From Aeromonas rivuli (GTDB taxonomy: Bacteria > Pseudomonadota > Gammaproteobacteria > Enterobacterales > Aeromonadaceae), in NCBI RefSeq assembly GCF_000820045.1, contig NZ_CDBJ01000071.1, positions 152,467-190,139 of the forward strand: 37,673 bases of DNA, in the 5' to 3' direction. Both the position numbers and the translations under genes were made by a program. The notes beneath the pieces were generated by a model. That model was given only the letters and a program-made list of their open reading frames with translations. It was not told the DNA's origin and did not search any database. Shown here piece after piece: positions 8,106-14,326 of the stretch. The number at the start of each line of letters is the position of its first letter. Positions within the stretch are counted from its first letter, which is position 1.

Positions 8106-9008
8106 TCAGATCGCCAGGAAGGCAAGTATCAAAATGGGGCCGAGCAGACTCAGAATGAAGCCGGATACGATGGCGATCGGCACCATGGTGATGCCCCCCG
8201 AGCGCTGGATCACCGGCAGAGTGAAGTCCAGGGCGGTGGCACCACCATAACCGACCGCTGCCGAGGGGTGACGGCGCATCAGCATGGGGATGATGAGAAT
8301 GGCGATGAGCTCGCGGCCAAGGTCGTTCAGAAATGCCGCCGAGCCCAGCACCGGCCCCAGCTTGTCGGCGACCAGGATGCCGGAGAGCGAATACCAGCCA
8401 AAACTCGAACTCATGGCCAGGCCGTGAGCCAAGGGCAGGCCGAGCAGCAGGGAGGCCACCAGGCTGCCCACCCAGCTGGTGAGGATGACGGTGGCCGCTA
8501 TCTTCATGCCCCAGGGGTTGAGCAGGATCTGGCGCAGGTGCATGCCGGAATTGCGCATCTGCACCCCGATGAGAAACAGCAGCAGCATCAGCGCCCACTC
8601 ACTCAACTTGTCGATGGGCAGGAAGCGTGGCTCGAACAGCAGGCCAATGAGCGTCCCCGCCAGCACCACGAAACAGAGCTGCACGGACTCCCATAACATC
8701 TTCCACTTGCTCGGCATCTGGGAGTCGTTGCCATCGTGGGGCGGAGGATTGCGCCTGTCCAGCCACCAGAGGCCGGCCAGATTACACAGAGAGATAGAGG
8801 CCAGCATCAGGGTCGCAATGACGAAAATGCGCGGCAGGTTAGCCCCCAGATCCTCCACGAAGGCCAGCCCCAAACCCATCAGGAAGAGGATCAGATAGAC
8901 CAGCTTGCCGAGGGTGCCGTTGACGAGCTTGAGCAGGGGCTTGGAGGAGAGGGGAACCAGGTAGCCGATCACCAGGGGCAGCAGGATCAGCAAGACATTC
9001 AGCAGCAT
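8106..9008 (-). CDS. lysO: LysO-family lysine exporter
   Basis: A 300-residue inner-membrane protein with about eight hydrophobic segments and the LysO (YbjE, DUF340) pattern. Examples are GLALAFVEDLG near 46-56, LFLIGVQMRNSGMHL near 143-157 and SFGWYSLSGILVADKLGP near 203-220. LysO exports L-lysine and thialysine in E. coli. It is divergent, across 534 bp, from an importer operon for basic amino acids, so opposing transport activities for similar substrates sit side by side. A palindrome lies upstream at 9069-9082. In E. coli lysO is controlled by ArgP; I see no proven site here. Confidence 0.9.
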   Translation of the reverse strand: MLLNVLLILLPLVIGYLVPLSSKPLLKLVNGTLGKLVYLILFLMGLGLAFVEDLGANLPRIFVIATLMLASISLCNLAGLWWLDRRNPPPHDGNDSQMPSKWKMLWESVQLCFVVLAGTLIGLLFEPRFLPIDKLSEWALMLLLFLIGVQMRNSGMHLRQILLNPWGMKIAATVILTSWVGSLVASLLLGLPLAHGLAMSSSFGWYSLSGILVADKLGPVLGSAAFLNDLGRELIAILIIPMLMRRHPSAAVGYGGATALDFTLPVIQRSGGITMVPIAIVSGFILSLLGPILILAFLAI

Positions 9009-9127
9009 CGGGGCCTCAAAGAAGAGAATGACAAAAACGACACCTTATCATTAGTTATTAAGCGGGTGTCACATATCTGTGAGATAAGTTGACTCATCCG
9101 ACCCTTGTTTTAACCTCGCGCTTATGG

Positions 9128-9175
9128 AGCCCCAAGCCTTTTGCGAGGGCGTCATCTGCCCTTGCGGGCTTTTTC
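9128..9175 (+). terminator. Orphan intrinsic terminator-like hairpin in the lysO-hisP intergenic region
   Basis: The outer pair AGCCC/GGGCT (9128-9132 with 9166-9170) encloses an 8-bp stem (9043+100 frame: 9143-9150 with 9158-9165, one G-T pair) and a 7-nt loop. Five T follow at 9170-9174. No coding gene ends before it in this direction, so it may terminate a small RNA or attenuate the importer transcript. Confidence 0.6.
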
Positions 9176-9469
9176 TGCCAAAAAAACCAAGAAAATCACA
9201 TGGATCCACTGCCAGTTTGCATCGCCAGCTGGTATGAATAAACAGGCTTTTGTGCTGTTATGATGAAAAAGCGATGATGTGCCGGATTAACTGAGGTATT
9301 AGGCGCGAAACAGGCTGGCGCCCTGGCGGTATTAAGTCGAGTTTTATGCATACAAAGTGCTGAAAAATACTATCAAGGCCAATAAAAATACAGATAAAAC
9401 ACCAGGAACCTCTACTCTGTATTGTTTTTTGACCATGTGGATGATATTTTCGCTGAAGGTTGCCATCGG

Positions 9470-9484
9470 TTAACATTTTGTTAA
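9470..9484. promoter_or_regulatory. Palindrome upstream of hisP (possible operator)
   Basis: TTAACA-TTT-TGTTAA is a perfect 6-bp inverted repeat, ending 58 bp before the hisP start. Position fits an operator; the regulator is unknown. Confidence 0.4.
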
Positions 9485-9542
9485 TGGAGTGATGGTGGTA
9501 TCACGCCCCAGCGGCGTCTAGGGACAGACAAGGTTGTAGTGG

Positions 9543-10313
9543 ATGAGCGACGTTGCCGCACTGGAAGTTCGTGCTTTGCATAAGTACTTTGGCACCCACG
9601 AAGTGCTCAAGGGCATCGATATGACGGCCCACAAGGGAGATGTCATCTCCCTGATCGGCTCCTCGGGATCGGGGAAGTCGACCTTTCTACGCTGTGTCAA
9701 TCTGCTCGAAACCCCTTCCTCCGGTAGCGTATCCCTTCACGGTGAGCTGATCCGGATGAAGACGAGCCGGACCGGCGAACGTACCCCGGAAGACATGCGC
9801 CAGGTTGAACGCATTCGCAGTCGCCTCGCCATGGTCTTCCAGAGTTTCAATCTCTGGTCACACATGACCATCATGCAGAACATCATAGAGGTGCCTATCC
9901 AGGTGCTGAAGGTGCCCCGTGCCGAGGCGATCGCCAAGGCGGAGCATCTGCTCAACCGGGTCGGGCTCTGGGAGCGTCGCGATTACTATCCCGGCCACCT
10001 CTCCGGCGGCCAGCAGCAGCGGGCCGCTATCGCCCGCGCCCTGGCGGTTGATCCCGAAGTGATGCTGTTTGACGAGCCCACCTCGGCGCTGGATCCTGAG
10101 CTGGTGGGGGAGGTGCTCAGCCTGATGCGCGAGCTGGCCGAAGAGGGGCGCACCATGATGGTGGTGACCCACGAAATGTCTTTTGCCCGTGACGTGTCGA
10201 ACAAGGTGATGTTCCTGCACCAGGGGGTGGTGGAGGAGCAGGGCAATCCGAAAGAGATCTTCGCCCATCCCAAGTCAGAGCGTTTCAAACAATTCATATC
10301 TTCCATCTATTGA
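9543..10313 (+). CDS. hisP: ATP-binding subunit of a basic amino acid ABC importer (HisP-like)
   Basis: Drives uptake of histidine, arginine, lysine or ornithine through the HisQ/HisM-type permeases. The 256-residue protein (HisP is 257) has Walker A GSSGSGKS (39-46), a Q-loop [11 protein letters not shown] (about 98-108), signature LSGGQQQR (153-160), Walker B VMLFDEP (173-179) and switch histidine VVTHE. Segments such as [12 protein letters not shown] and PIQVL are closer to HisP than to ArtP as I recall them; the exact substrate is open. It is first of a four-gene operon: ATPase, binding protein, then two permeases. AAGG precedes the ATG by 9 nt. Confidence 0.92.
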   Translation: MSDVAALEVRALHKYFGTHEVLKGIDMTAHKGDVISLIGSSGSGKSTFLRCVNLLETPSSGSVSLHGELIRMKTSRTGERTPEDMRQVERIRSRLAMVFQSFNLWSHMTIMQNIIEVPIQVLKVPRAEAIAKAEHLLNRVGLWERRDYYPGHLSGGQQQRAAIARALAVDPEVMLFDEPTSALDPELVGEVLSLMRELAEEGRTMMVVTHEMSFARDVSNKVMFLHQGVVEEQGNPKEIFAHPKSERFKQFISSIY

Positions 10314-10362
10314 TGGACGAGTCTTCCCATTATCCAAATTGTTTTATCAAGGAGAGATGACA

Positions 10363-11136
10363 ATGAAAAAACTGATACTGGCCACGGCCATTCTGAGCAC
10401 CCTGGCATCCGGCAGCCTGATGGCCAAGGAGTGGAAAGAGGTACGGATCGGGGTAGAAGGCGCCTATCCTCCCTTCTCCTGGACCGAGCCAAGCGGCGAG
10501 GTAAAAGGTTTTGACATCGACATCGCCAACGCCCTGTGCGAGGAGATGAAGGTCAAGTGCACCATGGTCAAGCAGGATTGGGATGGCATCATTCCGGCGC
10601 TGCTGTCGCGTAAATATGACGCCATCATCGCCACCATGGACATCACCGAAGAGCGCAAGAAGAAGGTGGACTTCACCCAGAAGTACCAGCACATTCCCGC
10701 CCGCTTCGCCGCCAAGAAAGGCACCGACGTGCAGCTCGACAAGGCCTTCATGGATGGCAAGACCATTGCCGTGCAGCGCGCCACCTCCATGGACACCTAC
10801 ATCACCGATAACTTCCCCAACGCCACCATCAAGCGTTACGGTACCGCCGACGAAGCCTATCTGGATCTGAAGTCCGGCCGTGTCGACTACGTGATGGCAG
10901 ACTCTGCCGCCATCAGCGACGGTCTGCTGAAGAAAGATGGCGGTGACGCCTATGAATTCGTCGGCCCGAAACTGACCGATCCCAAGTGGTTTGGTGAGGG
11001 TGCCGGTATCGCGGTGCGCAAGGCTGACAAGGATCTGAAAGAGAAATTCAACGCCGCCATCCTGGCCCTGCGTGCCAACGGCAAATACAAAGAGATCAAT
11101 GACAAGTACTTTGATTTCGATGTGTACGGTGAATAA
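10363..11136 (+). CDS. Periplasmic basic amino acid-binding protein (ArgT/HisJ/ArtJ type)
   Basis: A 257-residue solute-binding protein (SBP family 3) that delivers substrate to the adjacent permease. The signal peptide is cleaved after LMA (about residue 22). Family segments GVEGAYPPFSWTEPSG and GFDIDIANALCEEMKVKC (two cysteines as in HisJ/ArgT) are present, as is WDGIIPALLSRKYDAIIATM. ATG 10363 was chosen over 10357 and the TTG at 10339 because GGAG then sits 8 nt upstream. It is followed by a hairpin at 11170-11209 that probably lowers downstream expression, giving excess binding protein over permease. The exact ligand is not assignable. Confidence 0.92.
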   Translation: MKKLILATAILSTLASGSLMAKEWKEVRIGVEGAYPPFSWTEPSGEVKGFDIDIANALCEEMKVKCTMVKQDWDGIIPALLSRKYDAIIATMDITEERKKKVDFTQKYQHIPARFAAKKGTDVQLDKAFMDGKTIAVQRATSMDTYITDNFPNATIKRYGTADEAYLDLKSGRVDYVMADSAAISDGLLKKDGGDAYEFVGPKLTDPKWFGEGAGIAVRKADKDLKEKFNAAILALRANGKYKEINDKYFDFDVYGE

Positions 11137-11169
11137 CGAGGCGACAGGCTGATCCCAGTCAATCGTCAT

Positions 11170-11209
11170 CGGGCCCGCGGCTTTTCCCACGAAAACGGCG
11201 GGCCCGTTT
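11170..11209 (+). terminator. Hairpin between binding-protein and permease genes (partial terminator)
   Basis: CGGGCCCGC (11170-11178) pairs with GCGGGCCCG (11198-11206), with inner TTTTC/GAAAA pairing and a short TTT after it. The weak T run suggests attenuation or mRNA 3'-end protection and not a full stop. Confidence 0.65.
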
Positions 11210-11235
11210 GGTTGCAATAGAGATGCATGTGTATG

Positions 11236-11330
11236 TGTTTGATTTGAAAGGATCTTAATCCTCTGTTTGGGTGAGGCATACCCATTCAGTCAGTTTGCGA
11301 TGGAGTTGCACATGTTTGATTTGAAAGGAT
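11236..11330 (+). repeat. 18-bp direct repeat duplicating the hisQ start
   Basis: The 18-mer TGTTTGATTTGAAAGGAT occurs at 11236-11253 and at 11313-11330, where it encodes the first codons of hisQ. The first copy would read VFDLKGS then stop, so it looks like a decayed duplicate of the gene's 5' end. Confidence 0.8.
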
Positions 11331-12052
11331 ACGAAGCCTCCCTGCTGGAAGGTGCCTGGATCACCCTGCAGGTGGCACTGGCCTCCCTGCTGCTGGCGCT
11401 CCTGCTCGGCCTGCTCGGTGCACTGGCCAAGCTCTCCCCCTATAAGTGGGCGCGGGGTCTGGCCACTGGCTACACCACCCTCATTCGCGGTATTCCTGAT
11501 CTGGTGCTGATGATGCTGCTCTTCTTCGGCGGCCAGGTGCTCATCAACGGCATCTGCACCTGGATCAACGAGCAATACAACGCTTGGTTGTTGTCGAGCA
11601 ATCCCAACCAGGATTGGGTCTCCCTGGTGCCCGATTACATCGATATCAGCCCCTTTGCCGCCGGGGTGGCCACCATAGGCTTCATCTTCGGCGCTTATAT
11701 GACAGAAACCTTCCGTGGCGCCATCCTGGCGGTGGACAAGGGCGAACTGGAGGCGGCTCGCGCCTTCGGCATGCGGGCAACCCAGGTGTTTGTGCGCATC
11801 CTGTTCCCGCAGATGATGCGCCATGCCTTGCCGGGTTTTGGCAACAACTGGCTGGTCCTGCTCAAGACCACGGCCCTGGTCTCCATCATCGGACTCGATG
11901 ACATGGTGCGCAAGGCATCACTGGCGGCGGGCTCGACTCAGCAACCCTTTACCTTCTACATGGCGGTAGCCCTCATCTTCCTGGTGTTCACGGCTGTCTC
12001 CACCTCGGCGCTCAAGTGGGCCGAGCGTCATTATGCTATCAAGACGAGGTAA
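11312..12052 (+). CDS. hisQ: Basic amino acid ABC importer permease (HisQ-like)
   Basis: A 246-residue inner-membrane permease of the HisQ/ArtQ type. The first helix starts at about residue 10, and the coupling EAA loop reads GELEAARAFGMRATQVFVRILFPQ across about residues 152-171 (the cytoplasmic contact with the ATPase). There is a long insertion between helices at about residues 75-110, which makes it longer than E. coli HisQ (228). The ATG at 11312 has GGAG 6 nt upstream; the upstream ATG at 11300 does not. hisM follows after 3 nt. Permease identity is firm; the exact substrate is not. Confidence 0.9.
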   Translation: MFDLKGYEASLLEGAWITLQVALASLLLALLLGLLGALAKLSPYKWARGLATGYTTLIRGIPDLVLMMLLFFGGQVLINGICTWINEQYNAWLLSSNPNQDWVSLVPDYIDISPFAAGVATIGFIFGAYMTETFRGAILAVDKGELEAARAFGMRATQVFVRILFPQMMRHALPGFGNNWLVLLKTTALVSIIGLDDMVRKASLAAGSTQQPFTFYMAVALIFLVFTAVSTSALKWAERHYAIKTR

Positions 12053-12055
12053 GCC

Positions 12056-12748
12056 ATGGACTTCTCGATAATCCTCAAAGAGTGGCCCACTTATTGGCAG
12101 GGCCTCTACACCACTGTGCTGCTGGTGGCCGCCGCCTTGCTGCTCGGCCTCATGCTGGCGGTGCCGGTGGGCATCTTGCGTAACCACAAGAACTGGCTGA
12201 TCAAGGGGCCTGTCTGGGCCTATATCTACTTCTTCCGTGGCACGCCGCTACTGGTGCAACTGTTCATCATCTACTACGGCGCCGCCCAGTGGGAGTGGCT
12301 GAAAAACAGTGCGGCCTGGACGCTGTTCGCCGAAGCCTGGTTCTGTGCCCTGCTGGCCTTTACCCTCAACACCGGCGCTTATACGGCCGAAATCGTGCGC
12401 GGCGCCGTGATGAACATGCCCAAGGGGCAGATAGAGGCAGCCCAGGCCTTTGGCATGAGCCCCTGGCAGACCCTGACCCGGATCATCTTGCCCAACTCGT
12501 TCCGTCGGGCATTGCCGGCCTACAGCAACGAGGTGATCTTCATGCTGCAAGGCTCGGCGGTGGCGGGCATCATCACCATCGTCGACTTGACGGGGGCGGC
12601 GCGGATCATCAACTCCCGCTACTACAGCCCGTTCGAGGCGTTCATCACCGCCGGCCTGCTCTACATGATGCTGACCTTCATCATCGTCTGGCTGTTCAAG
12701 AAGCTGGAGTCGCGCTGGCACGCCCACCTGCGTCCCCGCAGCGTCTGA
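12056..12748 (+). CDS. hisM: Basic amino acid ABC importer permease (HisM-like)
   Basis: A 230-residue inner-membrane permease and partner of HisQ. It contains the FFRGTPLLVQLFIIYYG segment, AFTLNTGAYTAEIVRGA and the EAA loop GQIEAAQAFGMSPWQTLTRI. It also has ALPAYSNEVIFML, a stretch strongly reminiscent of HisM. GAGG precedes the ATG by 6 nt and the gene begins 3 nt after hisQ. It is the last gene of the operon and is followed by an intrinsic terminator. Confidence 0.9.
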   Translation: MDFSIILKEWPTYWQGLYTTVLLVAAALLLGLMLAVPVGILRNHKNWLIKGPVWAYIYFFRGTPLLVQLFIIYYGAAQWEWLKNSAAWTLFAEAWFCALLAFTLNTGAYTAEIVRGAVMNMPKGQIEAAQAFGMSPWQTLTRIILPNSFRRALPAYSNEVIFMLQGSAVAGIITIVDLTGAARIINSRYYSPFEAFITAGLLYMMLTFIIVWLFKKLESRWHAHLRPRSV

Positions 12749-12765
12749 TCCCGCCGATGCACCAT

Positions 12766-12792
12766 AAAAAAGCCCGCAGCAGCGGGCTTTTT
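12766..12792 (+). terminator. Intrinsic terminator of the hisP operon
   Basis: A-tract and GCCCGC (12766-12777), AGCA loop, GCGGGC and a T run, 18 bp after the hisM stop. Symmetric, so it may also serve the convergent CbiM-like gene. Confidence 0.93.
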
Positions 12793-12826
12793 GTTGTCTC
12801 TATATTGCGATGGCGGGGAGCTAGGC

Positions 12827-13468
12827 TCAGCGGCCCAGGTAGGTGCGGTCGAAGAAGGTGTTGACCCAGTGGGGGCGGTAGATGGCGAGCAGGGTCATGG
12901 TCATGCCGTTGAGCAGGGCCTCGGGAAAGAGCAGCAGTGGCCAGATGCTGAGGTAGTCATCGATGATGGTCTGCCAGGGGTAGTCGCCGCTTAGCCCTAG
13001 CAGCAGGGCCGTGGCCAGCACTTTGACCGAAATGGCGAGGGCGCCGCCGAGGAAGGCGGCGATGAACAGATAGATGAACAGATGCCGTGGCAGCCAGGCC
13101 CAGCTTGCGAGAAACAGCAACCAGCTGGTGGCCACCGGCAGTGCTATGCCGAGCAGGGCGTTCCAGCCAACGTTGGCCCACTCCTCGACACCTGTGTAGC
13201 TGAGCAGTAGCAGAGTCAGGCAGGGGGCCCAGAGCGCCAGGCGCCAGCCGAGCAGCAGGGTCAGGCTGGTGATGCCGAGAAAGTGGATGGTCAGGCCATC
13301 ATGAAGGCCGGCGCGCAGCAGCCAGAGCGGGATCAGAACGATGGCGCTGCCGAGCAGCAGGTGTTGATAGAGGGAGGTGGTGCGCAGGTTGTGCCAGAGC
13401 GCACGGTTCATGCTGGTACCTAACAGCAGCAACCAGAGCAGCAGGGCTGCGAGCTGGCCTTCACTCAT
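12827..13468 (-). CDS. CbiM-like energy-coupling-factor permease family membrane protein (COG3235 type)
   Basis: A 213-residue protein with about six hydrophobic helices. It resembles the compact CbiM-like family by HFLGITSLTLLLGWRLALW (about 70-88) and LLLFPEALLNGMTMTLLA (about 177-194). No biotin, cobalt or nickel ECF ATPase lies beside it, so a metal-transport role is inference only. AAGGA precedes the ATG. It lies 49 bp downstream of the pflA stop on the same strand and could be co-transcribed. Confidence 0.7.
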   Translation of the reverse strand: MSEGQLAALLLWLLLLGTSMNRALWHNLRTTSLYQHLLLGSAIVLIPLWLLRAGLHDGLTIHFLGITSLTLLLGWRLALWAPCLTLLLLSYTGVEEWANVGWNALLGIALPVATSWLLFLASWAWLPRHLFIYLFIAAFLGGALAISVKVLATALLLGLSGDYPWQTIIDDYLSIWPLLLFPEALLNGMTMTLLAIYRPHWVNTFFDRTYLGR

Positions 13469-13517
13469 GGGGCATCCTTGCCGTGGGGCCGTGGCAGACC
13501 GCGGCCGTCTCAGTTAA

Positions 13518-14261
13518 TCAGTATTTTACCTGACTATGGTACTGGCCGAGGATGGCCTGGATCTGATCCATGGTCTCCCGCTTGGGAGGATGAATACCGG
13601 TCAGCTCGTAAGTCTCTCCCAGCACGTCCCATTTATGCTTGCCGAGCTCGTGGTAGGGCAGCAACTCCACCTTTTCGACTGACTCCCCCAGCTCCTTGAT
13701 GAATTGACCCAAGCCATGGGCGCTCTCTTCGTCATCGGTCCAGCCGGGCACTACCACATAGCGGATCCACATGGTCTTGCCCTTGGCGGCGAGATAACGG
13801 GCGAACTCCAGGGTGTACTTGTTGCTGACGTGGGTCAGGGGGATGTGCTTCTCATCGTTGATCTGTTTGATATCGAGCAAGACGAGATCCGTGTTGTCGA
13901 GCACCTGATCGAGCATCTCGTCGTAGTGGCGCACGAAACCGTTAGTGTCGAGGCAGGTGTGGATCCCTTGCGCCTTGCAGGCTGCAAACAGTTCGGCAAT
14001 AAAGGGCTGCTGCAACATGGCCTCGCCACCGGAGGCGGTCACGCCACCGCCAGAGGCATTCATGAAGTGGCGGTAGCTGGTGAGATCCTGCATCAGCTCA
14101 GGGACCGTCACTTCACGGCCGCCATGGGTGTCCCAGGTATCGCGGTTGTGGCAGTACTTGCAGCGCATCAGGCAGCCCTGCATGAAGACGATGAAGCGTA
14201 TTCCGGGGCCATCGACGGTGCCGCAGGTTTCTACGGAATGAATGCGACCAATAACAGACAT
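13518..14261 (-). CDS. pflA: Pyruvate formate-lyase 1-activating enzyme (radical SAM)
   Basis: Installs the glycyl radical on pyruvate formate-lyase during anaerobic growth. The 247-residue length matches E. coli PflA (246). The radical SAM cluster motif C-x3-C-x2-C appears as [11 protein letters not shown] at about residues 29-39, and the SAM-binding GGG/GGE segments ([14 protein letters not shown]) lie near 71-84. A GGAG ribosome-binding site is present. The partner pflB is not next to it here: the upstream neighbour on the same strand is the EAL protein and the downstream one is the CbiM-like gene. Function call is firm. Confidence 0.94.
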   Translation of the reverse strand: MSVIGRIHSVETCGTVDGPGIRFIVFMQGCLMRCKYCHNRDTWDTHGGREVTVPELMQDLTSYRHFMNASGGGVTASGGEAMLQQPFIAELFAACKAQGIHTCLDTNGFVRHYDEMLDQVLDNTDLVLLDIKQINDEKHIPLTHVSNKYTLEFARYLAAKGKTMWIRYVVVPGWTDDEESAHGLGQFIKELGESVEKVELLPYHELGKHKWDVLGETYELTGIHPPKRETMDQIQAILGQYHSQVKY

Positions 14262-14326
14262 AGGGAACTCCAGCGTTTCGAGCAGGTCGTTATTTTATTA
14301 CGAAAAGCCCTATAAAGCATACTTGT

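Larger units (their letters stand above)
9009..9542. other. 534-bp divergent intergenic region (lysO / hisP operon)
   Basis: No coding gene was found. It holds a palindrome at 9069-9082 and a strong plus-direction terminator-like hairpin at 9128-9175. There is also a small GGCGC/GCGCC inverted repeat at 9302-9322, an AT-rich stretch at about 9340-9450 and a perfect palindrome at 9470-9484 close to hisP. I could not fix promoters with confidence, and no lysine riboswitch or full ArgR box was recognised. Confidence 0.6.

Noticed and set aside
9069..9082. TCACA-TATC-TGTGA as a CRP site
   Set aside because: The half-sites are in the reverse order of a CRP site (TGTGA-N6-TCACA) and the spacer is 4, not 6.
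9009..9542. Lysine riboswitch before lysO or hisP
   Set aside because: No stretch resembling the conserved L-box core was recognised on either strand.
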